A DNA stretch of 64,000 nt from Enterococcus sp. HY326 (GCF_026157065.1 NZ_JANLGQ010000002.1:124001-188000), one strand, 5' to 3'; shown: positions 43,175-52,384, counted from the stretch's first letter. Notes: generated from the sequence alone by a model not told the origin. Numbers and translations: made by a program.

Positions 43175-44494
43175 ATGGAGCTAGCCAGAAAAATTGAAAT
43201 TTTAGCAGAGTCCGCAAAATATGATGTGTCTTGTTCTAGTAGCGGTGTTGAAAATAATCAACGACAAGGAACAGTTGGAAGCACAGCAGCGGCCGGCATC
43301 TGCCATTCCTTTACGGCGGATGGCCGCTGTGTCTCCTTATTAAAATTATTATTTACCAATGCGTGTATTTTTGATTGCCACTATTGCATTAATCGCAAAT
43401 CGAACAGTATCCCGCGGGCGACCTTCACACCACAAGAGGTCGCCGATTTGACGATGGATTTTTATATGCGCAATTACATAGAAGGTCTGTTTCTCAGCTC
43501 AGCAATTATTAAAAATCCCGATTACACCACTGAGTTAATTATTAAAACCTTGGAAATTTTACGGAATGAAAAAGGCTTTCGCGGCTATATTCATGTAAAG
43601 GCGATACCTGGAACGGATGAAAAACTTGTCGACACGTTAGGCTATCTTGCTGATCGGATGAGTGTCAATGTTGAGCTGCCTTCACGGGAAAGTTTAGCAT
43701 TGCTGGCCCCGGACAAAGATCCTTACGCACTTTATAAGCCGATGAAACAAATTAGTCAGACTAAAAATGAACATTCATTAGTGCCAGCGATACGGCGTCG
43801 ACAAAACTTTGTGCCAGCGGGTCAGTCGACACAGATGATTATCGGAGCGTCGCCGGAAAGTGATCGGCAAATTGTAAAAATTGCCGAAAATTTATATCAA
43901 AAATATCAGCTTAAACGAGTTTATTATTCTGCTTATATTCCAGTCAATCAAGATAGCTTGTTGCCGGCTGTTGACAGTGAGCCGCCTTTATTAAGAGAGC
44001 ATCGCCTGTATCAAGCGGATTTTTTGATGCGTTTTTATAAATTTTCAGCAGATGAGATTTTGACAGTAGACAAACCAAATTTTAATTTGTACTTGGATCC
44101 CAAAGCCAATTGGGCAATTCAAAATTATCAGCTATTTCCGGTGGATGTTCAAACAGCTAGTTATGATTTATTGCTGCGGATTCCCGGTATTGGTCCTAAG
44201 GGGGCAAAAAATATTTTGAAGGCCCGCAAATACTACACGCTGCATGTTGCCGATTTAAAAAAAATCGGCATCGTCATGAAGCGGGCTCAGTATTTCATTA
44301 AGTGTGGCAATCAGACTGTGGCTGGTTTAATTCATGACCCAGAATGGATTATTGCTTCGCTGATTTCCTCCAAACAATATCAAGTTTTAAAAAACTTGAA
44401 TACTCAAAGTGCAGGTGAACAATTAAGCTTTTTTGATGTTGAAAAATTTGAATATCAGAAAGCAAAAGAGCAACGTTTGCTTTTAGCAAATTAA
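43175..44494 (+). CDS. Radical SAM protein, putative DNA modification/repair
   Basis: 439 residues. The [4Fe-4S]-SAM motif CIFDCHYC (CxxxCxxC) is near residue 65, after GICHSFTADGRCVSLLKLLFTNAC. A C-terminal helix-hairpin-helix (LLRIPGIGPKGAKNILKARK, about 355-375) suggests DNA binding. The layout matches the putative DNA modification/repair radical SAM family (TIGR03916-type, as I recall). ATG 43175 is chosen because AGAGG lies 6 bases upstream; the ATG at 43169 is too close to it. It is paired with the following gene. Confidence 0.85.
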   Translation: MELARKIEILAESAKYDVSCSSSGVENNQRQGTVGSTAAAGICHSFTADGRCVSLLKLLFTNACIFDCHYCINRKSNSIPRATFTPQEVADLTMDFYMRNYIEGLFLSSAIIKNPDYTTELIIKTLEILRNEKGFRGYIHVKAIPGTDEKLVDTLGYLADRMSVNVELPSRESLALLAPDKDPYALYKPMKQISQTKNEHSLVPAIRRRQNFVPAGQSTQMIIGASPESDRQIVKIAENLYQKYQLKRVYYSAYIPVNQDSLLPAVDSEPPLLREHRLYQADFLMRFYKFSADEILTVDKPNFNLYLDPKANWAIQNYQLFPVDVQTASYDLLLRIPGIGPKGAKNILKARKYYTLHVADLKKIGIVMKRAQYFIKCGNQTVAGLIHDPEWIIASLISSKQYQVLKNLNTQSAGEQLSFFDVEKFEYQKAKEQRLLLAN

Positions 44495-44512
44495 GTTGAG
44501 AGGAGCTTAAAG

Positions 44513-45253
44513 ATGGAAAAGACAACTGACGTTTGGGAATATGATGGCAGCTTTGCCGGCTTTATGACCGTTGTCTTAACGGCCTTCAACCGGCAGCAGT
44601 TTCCCGGTGAAATTTATCCAATCGAAGATACAACAATTACTTTATTTGTCAAAGAAATGATTGAAACACAAGCAGAGCTAGCGCAAAGGATTTTTTTTCG
44701 TTTACAAAAACGCTTGACTGCCAGCAATCTCAAATTTATTCAAGATGGTTTTTATTCCTCTGCGGCTAATAAAGAGGTCTGTCTTTTAGAGGCAATTGAG
44801 ATCGCCTTACAAACCAAAGATTCATTAGAAAACTTTATTGGCCACCCGGCAATTTTGACTTTACAAAAAGCCATTAAAGCCATGTATGGTGAAGCACATT
44901 TACTGACAGGCTTTCTGCGTTTTGAATATGTTGGTAAGATTTTGTTTGGCAAAATCAATCCCAAACATTTTTCTTTACCCTATATTTGCCCGCACTTTGC
45001 TGAGCGTTATCCACTAGAAACTTTGATGATTTATGATGAGACTCGACAAATATTAGCAGTTATCGAAAAAGGTCAGACTACCTTGATGGAGGATGTTCAG
45101 GCCCCCGATATTCCCGAAAATATTATCGAGCGGGAAAAACAAGACCAGTGGCGGACGTTTCTTGAAGCAGTGACCATCAAAGAACGCATCAACCCCAGAG
45201 CACAGATGGGCCATCTGCCGTTACGTTTTCGCGGTAATATGGTTGATTTTTAA
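44513..45253 (+). CDS. Partner DNA-metabolism protein of the radical SAM enzyme (DUF4130-like)
   Basis: 246 residues, start after GAGAGGAG. Recognisable parts are VWEYDGSFAGFMTVVLTAF at the start and ARPRAQMGHLPLRFRGNMVDF-like end (NPRAQMGHLPLRFRGNMVDF), typical of the probable DNA metabolism family (TIGR03915/DUF4130, from memory), which is repeatedly found beside the radical SAM partner. It has a DNA-glycosylase-like helical middle. The pair is 18 bases apart, so one operon. Substrate of the repair or modification is unknown. Confidence 0.82.
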   Translation: MEKTTDVWEYDGSFAGFMTVVLTAFNRQQFPGEIYPIEDTTITLFVKEMIETQAELAQRIFFRLQKRLTASNLKFIQDGFYSSAANKEVCLLEAIEIALQTKDSLENFIGHPAILTLQKAIKAMYGEAHLLTGFLRFEYVGKILFGKINPKHFSLPYICPHFAERYPLETLMIYDETRQILAVIEKGQTTLMEDVQAPDIPENIIEREKQDQWRTFLEAVTIKERINPRAQMGHLPLRFRGNMVDF

Positions 45254-45337
45254 TTAGCAATTCGCACTTTTTTAATCATCTCTTCACAGGAAATTATAAT
45301 GGAAGTATGTGATAATTAAAGGCTGAGGAGGGGAAGT

Positions 45338-46342
45338 ATGAAGGAGCGGGATAGCTATTTTGATAATGCCAAGTTTATTTTGATGGTGCTGGTGGTATTT
45401 GGCCATCTCTTGCAGCCGTTTATTGAAGATGGTGATTTTTATCGGGATATTTACTACACGATTTTTACCTTTCATATGCCAGCCTTCATTATGATTGCCG
45501 GTTTTTTTTCTAAAAAGTATCAAAGGCCAGGGTATTTACTAAACTGCTTTAAGACCTTTGTTCTGACCTATTTCATTTTTCAAATTATTTATTCTGTGTA
45601 TGATTGGGCTGTCGGAAATACGCAGGGTTTTCAAATTGATTTTTCGATTCCCCATTGGTCCTTGTGGTTTCTCTTGTCGATGTTTTTTTGGAATCTGCTG
45701 CTTTTTATCTTTGGAAAAATTCCACCGTTGACCGGGGTTATCTTAGCCTTCTTGATTGCCATTACAGCAGGCTATCTGCCTTTTATTAATCGTGAATTGA
45801 CATTGCAGCGGACACTAGTTTTTCTACCGTTTTTTGTTCTAGGCTTTTATTTATCGCCGCAGGTGTTTAAAAAAATTCAACATAATGCCGCTCGTGTCAA
45901 GGGTCTGGTGCTCCTAATCGGTATTTATATTTTCATTCAAGTTAATGAATCGTTAAATAAATACTGGCTATTTGGCTCAAAACCCTACGATGATTTTCTA
46001 TCAATTCCTGAATTGGGGGCAATCGTGCGGGGGATTGTTTTGACCTTAGGTGTAGTGGGAATCTTCAGCTTTTTAAGTCTAATACCAACGCAAAAAATGT
46101 TCTTTACGAATTGGGGCCGTCATACATTGACCGTCTATCTGCTTCATGGTTTTCTTATCAGGGGCTTGCGGACACTTAATTTTGGCGATTTTCAAATTAA
46201 TTTCTTCGGTTTTCTCTTGTTGTTAGCAGGAAGTTTTCTGTTGACTGCTGTGTTAGGCAGTCAAAAAGTTGAGAGCTGCCGAGTTTCCTTGAAACAATTT
46301 TTTAAAGAAATCCCACGTAAAGTGACCACAAAAGTTAGGTGA
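45338..46342 (+). CDS. Acyltransferase family 3 membrane protein
   Basis: 334 residues, about ten membrane helices, with the acyltransferase-3 start RDSYFDNAKFILMVLVVFGHLLQPF (catalytic His in FGH) and a LPHWSLWFLLSMF-type segment (IPHWSLWFLLSMFFW). It likely O-acylates a cell-surface polysaccharide or lipid; the substrate is unknown. Monocistronic with RBS GAGGAGGGG, ended by a shared hairpin at 46324-46368. Confidence 0.87.
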   Translation: MKERDSYFDNAKFILMVLVVFGHLLQPFIEDGDFYRDIYYTIFTFHMPAFIMIAGFFSKKYQRPGYLLNCFKTFVLTYFIFQIIYSVYDWAVGNTQGFQIDFSIPHWSLWFLLSMFFWNLLLFIFGKIPPLTGVILAFLIAITAGYLPFINRELTLQRTLVFLPFFVLGFYLSPQVFKKIQHNAARVKGLVLLIGIYIFIQVNESLNKYWLFGSKPYDDFLSIPELGAIVRGIVLTLGVVGIFSFLSLIPTQKMFFTNWGRHTLTVYLLHGFLIRGLRTLNFGDFQINFFGFLLLLAGSFLLTAVLGSQKVESCRVSLKQFFKEIPRKVTTKVR

Positions 46343-46368
46343 AGCGCCTAACTTTTGTGGTCGTTTTT
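46324..46368. terminator. Bidirectional terminator
   Basis: A perfect 16-bp stem, GACCACAAAAGTTAGG (46324-46339) with CCTAACTTTTGTGGTC (46347-46362), then TTTTTT on the plus strand. The acyltransferase stop codon lies in the loop. Confidence 0.9.
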
Positions 46369-46369
46369 T

Positions 46370-47122
46370 CTAGCTTTCTGCTTGTTCGACTTTCCTTTTT
46401 GTGCGGGAGGCATGGTGTATAATCCATGCTGTCGCTTTGCTTAAATTAGTAGTAGACCAGGCGGAAATAATTTCAGAAAATTTTTCTGGGTCTTCTTTAT
46501 ATAGGTCGTTTAAATTATTGGCGACGCTTTTTTGAATGGATTTATCTGGGTCATCCTTTAAGTTGGTTAAAACTTCTGTGTATTCTGGAAAATAATCCAA
46601 AGCAATTGTCATTTTTTTGGCCCAAGGCAAGCGAATGCGAATACACTCACTGGCTAGAGGACGCACCCGTTGATTGTCATCTGTACTCCAATCAATCAAT
46701 AAGTTCATTGCCTTTTTTGGCTGTGCTTGAATTATTGGGCGCATGGCAAATTCGCCAGTAAAGCGCTTGGTTAATTCTTTTGCAAATTCAGTGCTGACAG
46801 AAAAATTAGCTGTGCCATTGAGCTCGACATATTTTCCTAACGGCCACAGCCAATAGCCCTCAGTAAACATTCCCAGACTGCCTTTGAGTTCAGGTCCTAG
46901 AATTTTAGTGAAAACGGCAATCGTCTCTTCGTATGAAAGAGAAAGGCAATTTTTTAAAGCTTCAGCAATCAGGACTTGCCGATCATTGAAGGCTAAATTT
47001 TCTAAATCAGCTAGCTGGTCAATAAATTTTTTAGTGTCAAAATCCGGGTAGACTCTCGTAAATTTCTCAGCCAGCTCCTCACAGTAGAGATAATCATAGT
47101 AGTCCTTAAATTTTTGGCTCAT
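46370..47122 (-). CDS. DNA alkylation repair protein, AlkC/AlkD-like
   Basis: 250 residues of HEAT-like helical repeats of the DNA alkylation repair superfamily. AlkC-like landmarks are WSTDDNQRVRPLASECIRIRLPWAKKM, LKDDPDKSIQKSVANNLNDLYKEDPEKF and ATAWIIHHASRTKRK near the end. Such proteins excise 3-methyladenine from DNA. ATG 47122 is used because AAGGGA precedes it; the frame runs further upstream to 47176. Standalone, convergent with the acyltransferase gene. Confidence 0.82.
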   Translation of the reverse strand: MSQKFKDYYDYLYCEELAEKFTRVYPDFDTKKFIDQLADLENLAFNDRQVLIAEALKNCLSLSYEETIAVFTKILGPELKGSLGMFTEGYWLWPLGKYVELNGTANFSVSTEFAKELTKRFTGEFAMRPIIQAQPKKAMNLLIDWSTDDNQRVRPLASECIRIRLPWAKKMTIALDYFPEYTEVLTNLKDDPDKSIQKSVANNLNDLYKEDPEKFSEIISAWSTTNLSKATAWIIHHASRTKRKVEQAES

Positions 47123-47284
47123 AGCGGTTCCCTTTCTCTTTGAAATGATAGCGATTTCTTTTTTTGAGTATAGCACAAATAGGCATGAAAAAAATACTAG
47201 CTTTGTTGATTTGATGATTTGCAGCTTGCTAATTTGAAAAAAGTGGGTAAGCTTAAAGAATGAAAGTAGTTTAAGGAGGCGCTT

Positions 47285-47977
47285 ATGAAAACAATCGGTT
47301 TATTAGGTGGCATGAGTTGGGAAAGTACAGTAACGTATTATACAGAAATCAATCAACTCATCAATCAGCAACTAGGTGGGCTGCATTCAGCTAAAATTTT
47401 ACTGGCCAGTGTTGATTTTGCTGAAATCGAAGAGCTGCAAGCAACAAATAATTGGCAAAAAGCCGGAGCCGTACTGGGTCAAAAAGCTTACGAATTGAAA
47501 ACAGCAGGCGCTGACTTTTTAGTCATTTGTACCAATACGATGCATAAAGTTGCTCCACAGATTGAAGAGGTAAGCCAACTGCCGCTGTTGCACATTGCTG
47601 ATGCGACAATTGCGGAACTAAAAAAGCAAGCGGTAAAAAAAGTTTTATTACTGGGCACAAAGTATACGATGACACAGAATTTTTATAAGGAACGGATTAT
47701 TGCCGAAAGAATTGAGGTGATTATTCCTGAGGAGTCAGAGGTCGAGCAGGTAAATCGAATTATTTTTGATGAACTCTGTCATGGGGAAATTCACGCCGAC
47801 TCCAAAGTTTATTTTCAAAAGCTGATTCAAGCAGCAGCTGAAAAAGGAGCGACTGGCGTTATTTTAGGCTGTACAGAGATTGGGTTATTAATTCAAGCTG
47901 CGGATGTGGAAGTAAAAGTTTTTGATACCACAAAAATCCACTCGCAAAAGGCTGTCGAGTGGGCGTTGAATAAATAA
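47285..47977 (+). CDS. Aspartate/glutamate racemase family protein
   Basis: A 230-residue cofactor-independent amino acid racemase. GLLGGMSWESTVTYY at the start, catalytic Cys pair in ICTNTMHK (about residue 82) and LGCTEIGLL (about 195), as in YgeA/aspartate racemases. The substrate is likely aspartate or a broad set of amino acids. RBS AAGGAGG; own terminator shared with the convergent Rnf-like operon. Confidence 0.92.
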   Translation: MKTIGLLGGMSWESTVTYYTEINQLINQQLGGLHSAKILLASVDFAEIEELQATNNWQKAGAVLGQKAYELKTAGADFLVICTNTMHKVAPQIEEVSQLPLLHIADATIAELKKQAVKKVLLLGTKYTMTQNFYKERIIAERIEVIIPEESEVEQVNRIIFDELCHGEIHADSKVYFQKLIQAAAEKGATGVILGCTEIGLLIQAADVEVKVFDTTKIHSQKAVEWALNK

Positions 47978-48017
47978 AAAATTGCGCCGTTGTTAAAAGC
48001 AGCGGCGCAATTTTTTT
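47978..48017. terminator. Bidirectional terminator
   Basis: AAATTGCGCCG pairs with CGGCGCAATTT with A and T tracts on both sides, between the racemase gene and the end of the Rnf-like operon. Confidence 0.9.
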
Positions 48018-48020
48018 GCT

Positions 48021-48602
48021 TTAAAATAAATAGCCGAAAAAGACGCCATTGAAAAAAGAAAAGCTCAAATAGAATAGAAAAAGCGTAGTAATTGCTAGTG
48101 GCAATCCTTTAATAAATGCCGGGATGTCGGCCATTGCCATTCGGTCTAAAGCACCGCTGTAAGCGATGCTGAAAATAAAATACATCCCACCATAGACAAC
48201 GACTTGTAAAAGAAATTCGTAAAACGTACCCGCTGCATTTGCAGGGAAAATGGCTAAACTTAGTAAAAAGACCACACTAATCATCATTTTTTTCAAGCTG
48301 CTGGTGAGTAGTTTTTTATTTTTGGGAGCAAAAAGGGTTATTCCGCTAAAAATCAGAGCCAAAATACCCGCCAGTACTCTAAGGATAACTTCTTCAGTTC
48401 CGGGAATTTGGACGTTTTGGTAAATCAAAATAAAACTGATGCCCGCCACGACAAAAGCTAAGTAATTTAAAAAAGCAGAGTAAAAGACACGGGCAATCGG
48501 ACTGGGCCCTTTTGCGGGGACAGTGGTTTGCTGATATTTTTCTGCAGTGTAGCAGGTCAATAGAATACAAAGAAAAAATACTAATCGACTTCCTAAAGCC
48601 AT
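48021..48602 (-). CDS. Divergent RnfA/RnfE-like membrane subunit
   Basis: 193 residues, about five to six membrane helices. The C-terminal third aligns by eye with RnfA/RnfE (NqrE/NqrD): LLQVVVYGGMYFIFSIAYSG, then ALDRMAMADIPAFIKGLPLAI where the family has RERLELADVPxxFKGLPIAL. The family's TTNCAVLG segment is replaced by FPANAAGTF, so the second cluster-binding cysteine is missing; Cys12 and Cys17 near the N-terminus remain. ATG 48602 behind GGAGG. Third gene of an RnfC-RnfD operon. The RnfA/E link is inference, and it could be a structural stand-in. Confidence 0.65.
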   Translation of the reverse strand: MALGSRLVFFLCILLTCYTAEKYQQTTVPAKGPSPIARVFYSAFLNYLAFVVAGISFILIYQNVQIPGTEEVILRVLAGILALIFSGITLFAPKNKKLLTSSLKKMMISVVFLLSLAIFPANAAGTFYEFLLQVVVYGGMYFIFSIAYSGALDRMAMADIPAFIKGLPLAITTLFLFYLSFSFFNGVFFGYLF

Positions 48603-48614
48603 CTCAGGACCTCC

Positions 48615-49679
48615 TTATTTATTGAGTTTGATATTCAAGAATTTATTTCCCGGCTCACCTAGTACACGATTTCGTAATAGGTAATCAATTAGCGGTGTCA
48701 GACAGTTCATAATTAAAATGCTGTAGCTGACTCCTTCATTGGTTAATCCATAAAAACGGAAAATCATCACGAGTATCCCACAGGCGGCGGCAAAAAGATA
48801 TTCTCCCGCTCTTGTTGAAGGGGTGGAGGAATAATCAGTCGCCATAAAAACGGCGCCAAACATCGCACCGCCACCAATCACATGACCAATCACCACCGAA
48901 TAGTCCGCTGAAAAAAGACTATTTCCACCAAAGATAAACGCTAGTAGCCCAATGGTGCCTAACATTGTTAATGGAATCCGCAGGTGAATAATTTTTTTCA
49001 ACAGTAAAATTGCGGCACCAATTAAAATCAAAATACTACTGGTTTCTCCTAAACGTCCGCCAATATTTCCCACAAAGGCATCTAATAATTGCTGATTACT
49101 CAAAAGGCCGCCCTCTTTTAAAATGGCTAAGGGCGTGGCCGAGGTAACAATATCTGGCGAAATTCGATCAAAGGGCGGATTTGGCCAGCTGATTTTAAAC
49201 ATTTCCGTGAAAAACAAGGCGACGAGTAAAGCTCGGCCCCCTAAAGCCGGATTAATAAAATTAAAACCGATGCCACCAAAAAATTCTTTGACAACGATTA
49301 CCGCAAACGCTGTACCGATTACCGGAAAATACCACGGGGCTGATGGTGGTAGATTCATCGTCAATAACATTGCGGTGACGACAACACTTAAATCCCATGT
49401 CAGAGTTCGATTGCGCAGTTTGAACCAAAGAATTTCGCAAAGCTGACCTGTTGCAATGGCAAGGAAAAATAAGCCCCAGACCCGGAAACCAAAATAATAA
49501 CCAGCGCCAATAAAACTTGGAACAAGAGCGATAATGACCCAGAGCATAATTTTTCTAGTTGTCTGGTCTCCCCGCAGATGAGGGGAGGCTTCGACAACTG
49601 TGTCTTGCAGCTGGGCAAATTCTTGAGCACTTTTACTGGGAATATATTCATATTCTTTTGTTGACTCTTGATTAGGCAC
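48615..49679 (-). CDS. rnfD: RnfD-like flavin-carrying membrane protein
   Basis: 354 residues, about nine to ten membrane helices. SPHLRGDQTTRKIMLWVIIALVPS opens the membrane part and INPALGGRALLVALFF is typical RnfD/NqrB. DIVTSATPLAIL carries the Thr to which FMN is covalently attached in the family (S-x-T pattern). GTG 49679 is chosen since GAGGAGG sits 9 bases before it; a TTG at 49697 would place that site inside the gene. Overlaps the rnfC end by 8 bases. No flavin transferase (ApbE) is encoded nearby. Confidence 0.87.
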   Translation of the reverse strand: MPNQESTKEYEYIPSKSAQEFAQLQDTVVEASPHLRGDQTTRKIMLWVIIALVPSFIGAGYYFGFRVWGLFFLAIATGQLCEILWFKLRNRTLTWDLSVVVTAMLLTMNLPPSAPWYFPVIGTAFAVIVVKEFFGGIGFNFINPALGGRALLVALFFTEMFKISWPNPPFDRISPDIVTSATPLAILKEGGLLSNQQLLDAFVGNIGGRLGETSSILILIGAAILLLKKIIHLRIPLTMLGTIGLLAFIFGGNSLFSADYSVVIGHVIGGGAMFGAVFMATDYSSTPSTRAGEYLFAAACGILVMIFRFYGLTNEGVSYSILIMNCLTPLIDYLLRNRVLGEPGNKFLNIKLNK

Positions 49680-51027
49680 TTTCCTTCGCCTCCTCAATTA
49701 ATTTTTTGATGTCACCAGCGGCAGCCGTAATATTACGTGCCAAATCCCGGCGAGCAGGACACACATAGGAACAAGCTCCACAATTAATACAGGCGTCGGC
49801 CTTTAAATCCTGACAGCGTTTAGAATTTCCTTGGCGGTAAAATAAATCAATATTTTGCGGCTCTAAGCGCATCGGACATACCTCCGAGCATAAGTTGCAG
49901 CGGATACAAGGACTTTCTTCAAACGCTTCGTTGCTCTTTTTCCCAATAATAATTAGGCCATTGCTGGACTTTGTTAAAGGAACATCCAAAGTAGCTAAAG
50001 CTTTCCCCATCATTGGGCCGCCCATCAAAATTTTTTCCGGCAGGCCATCAAAGCCACCGCAAAAATCAATGATATCACCAGCTAAAGTCCCGATTGGGAA
50101 AATGACTGTTTGCTTTTGTCGCACATCTCCAGAAACTGTACAGTAGCGGCTGATTAATGGCTGTTTGTTTTCAACAGCGGAAGCAACGGCAGCTGAAGTT
50201 GACACATTCATTAAATAAGCGCCAGCTTCTACCGGTAGGCCGCCATCGATTGCCACTTCGATTTGTAGTAAACTTTCCAATAATTGTTTTTCTCCACCTT
50301 GAGGATAATTGGTAGGCACCGGAACAATTTGCACATCTGTAAATTCCGCTGCACTTTTTTGCATCGCTGCAATCGCTTCTGGCTTATCAGTTTCAATGGC
50401 GATTAAAATTTCCTCTGCTGCAAAAATTTTTTGAGCAATTTTTGCACCGGTGATAATTCTTTGACTTTCGTTTTCCATCAGCAGAGCGTCTGCTTCTAAG
50501 AAGGGTTCACATTCAGCTCCGTTTAAAACAATACTTTTGACTGTGATATCATCATCCACTGTTAATTTGACATGGGTGGGGAAGGTTGCGCCCCCCATGC
50601 CAACAATTCCGGCATCAGAGACTCGTTGAATTAACTCCTCTTTAGTTAAGGCTTGGTAATTATCTTTTTTACTAAAGCTGACCTCAGGGGCATTTTTATC
50701 CCTTTGAATCACGACAGTTGGCACTTGATTGCCTGAAGCATCCGGCCAATCAACAATTTTTTTGACTGTCCCCGAAATGCTGGCGTGGATAGTTGCACCG
50801 ACAAAACCGCCTGCTTGACCAATCAGATCTCCCTGTTTGACTACGTCCCCTTTTTCGACGACTGCTTCACTTGGTGCACCGATTTGCTGTTGCAACGGAA
50901 TATACACACGATCAGGCTGGAAATAAATTTCCTTTTCCTGCTGAACATTCCATCTTTCCTTTAAAGCCTTGGTGGAAGGGCTGAAGATAATCCCACCGGT
51001 AAACTTTCCAGATGCAGTCCGTTTCAT
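49672..51027 (-). CDS. rnfC: RnfC-like NADH-oxidising iron-sulfur subunit
   Basis: 451 residues. An N-terminal barrel-sandwich domain (about 1-110), the NADH/FMN-binding region with IVGMGGATFPTHVKL (about 140-155) and ILNGAECEPFLEADALLM, then two [4Fe-4S] motifs, CIRCNLCSEVCP and CINCGACSYVCP (about 370-425). It should take electrons from NADH, or exchange them with ferredoxin, and pass them to RnfD. First gene of the operon; RBS GGGGG. It lacks the long repetitive C-terminus of E. coli RsxC. Confidence 0.9.
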   Translation of the reverse strand: MKRTASGKFTGGIIFSPSTKALKERWNVQQEKEIYFQPDRVYIPLQQQIGAPSEAVVEKGDVVKQGDLIGQAGGFVGATIHASISGTVKKIVDWPDASGNQVPTVVIQRDKNAPEVSFSKKDNYQALTKEELIQRVSDAGIVGMGGATFPTHVKLTVDDDITVKSIVLNGAECEPFLEADALLMENESQRIITGAKIAQKIFAAEEILIAIETDKPEAIAAMQKSAAEFTDVQIVPVPTNYPQGGEKQLLESLLQIEVAIDGGLPVEAGAYLMNVSTSAAVASAVENKQPLISRYCTVSGDVRQKQTVIFPIGTLAGDIIDFCGGFDGLPEKILMGGPMMGKALATLDVPLTKSSNGLIIIGKKSNEAFEESPCIRCNLCSEVCPMRLEPQNIDLFYRQGNSKRCQDLKADACINCGACSYVCPARRDLARNITAAAGDIKKLIEEAKESA

Positions 51028-51679
51028 AGTTTTCCCCCTTATAAATTTTTAAAGACAATAAAAAACTTATCAATTTTATGATAGCATAGGCCCCTTTACC
51101 GGTAAATTAATAGCCTGTTTTTCAATTACTTAATCAGAATAAAATTCAGAAATATGAAGTAAAAAACGCTGTTTTTTTGTGCGCTTGTGGAGTGAAAAGC
51201 AGAAAATGTTCAGTTTAACAAAAATAAGCTAGTCGATTTTGTGTCTTTTTATATGTTTTACCGTTTTTGATTTTTTTTAGCAGTGAAAAAATTATTTTTG
51301 ATTTGCGATAACCTTCTCAATTCATTAATCTGTTTTCTTTTTCAAATTTTGACTGTTATCTAAAAAAGGCAAAGTCAGACTTTAGCCGGTGGTAAAAGAG
51401 CTTAAAAATCGTTATCATGTAAAATAACTATGAACACTAGTTAATCACTGTCATAAAATTGTCAGAAATAAAACGGATTTTAGGCAGAAAGAAAAGAAGG
51501 AAAACGAACTAAAATTTTCTTTGGATGGTTTAAACTAAGACTAAGCATGTTAATAAGGTTGTGTAACGACACGAGAGGAAATTTTATGAGGCACAAAAGC
51601 TGTAAAGATTTTTTTAAGTCCACACAGCTCATAAGTATGAAAATGCTTTGAAAAGTTGGCAGATATAGGAGGAAATAAA
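51028..51679. other. 650-base AT-rich gap with a palindrome and a possible 21-codon ORF
   Basis: The gap separates the divergent rnfC and C39 peptidase genes. TTTACCGGTAAA (51095-51106) is a perfect 12-bp palindrome in the likely rnfC promoter region. ATG 51586 to TGA 51651 encodes 21 codons after GAGAGG and could be a leader peptide for the peptidase gene, but nothing else supports it. The rest shows no gene. Confidence 0.4.
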
Positions 51680-52384
51680 GTGAGTAAACGGAAAAATACT
51701 CGAGGCACAAATAATTCAGCGAAGCTGCTGTTAGCTGGCTTGTTATTATTATTAGGCTTTACTTGGTTTTTGACGAAAGCACCTTTTGAGAATTTAACTA
51801 TTTTTAAAGCTTCCATCAGTCAAACGGCCTTTGCCAAAGAGGCCAACCAAAAGCTGCAAGCAGAAAATAATCAGCAGGTGACTCCTCTAATTTTGCAAAC
51901 TGATGAACAATGGGCAGAGACTGAATATGGATTTAGTGATAATCCTTCAAGTGAAAATACGCTAGCTACAAATGGTTGTGGGATTGCTTCTTTGGCAATG
52001 GTGTTGTCTTATTGGAATAATCAAGAGGTTTCTCCTTTAGAGATTTTAAGCTGGGCCCAAAATAATTATTATGTGGCGGATGCAGGCACCTCATGGCAAA
52101 TTTTCCCTGACTTTGCCGCTACCTATCAGCTGCAATATGTGGACTTAGGGGATGATATCTACGCTGCGCAAGCCTACTTGGAACAAGGCTTGCCTGTAAT
52201 CGCCTCTGTGACAGCAGGTGAGTTCACCCAAGGCGGTCACATTTTGGTTTTAAGAGATTGGCAGGCAGAAGGCATTGCTGTCAACGACCCTAATGATGAT
52301 CCAAGTAAAAATCATATTGAAAAACGCTATTCAGCAGAGGAAATTGCCGACCAAGCAATTCATTATTGGACCTTTACCCGTTAA
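51680..52384 (+). CDS. Exported C39-like cysteine peptidase
   Basis: 234 residues: a membrane segment (about 12-30), a linker, then a papain-like C39_2 domain (about 70-225). The catalytic Cys is in NGCGIASLAMVLSYW (about residue 101) and the catalytic His in GGHILVLRDW, followed by an Asn/Asp-rich NDPNDDPS. Likely extracellular; target unknown. GTG 51680 follows AGGAGG at a normal distance. Confidence 0.87.
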   Translation: MSKRKNTRGTNNSAKLLLAGLLLLLGFTWFLTKAPFENLTIFKASISQTAFAKEANQKLQAENNQQVTPLILQTDEQWAETEYGFSDNPSSENTLATNGCGIASLAMVLSYWNNQEVSPLEILSWAQNNYYVADAGTSWQIFPDFAATYQLQYVDLGDDIYAAQAYLEQGLPVIASVTAGEFTQGGHILVLRDWQAEGIAVNDPNDDPSKNHIEKRYSAEEIADQAIHYWTFTR

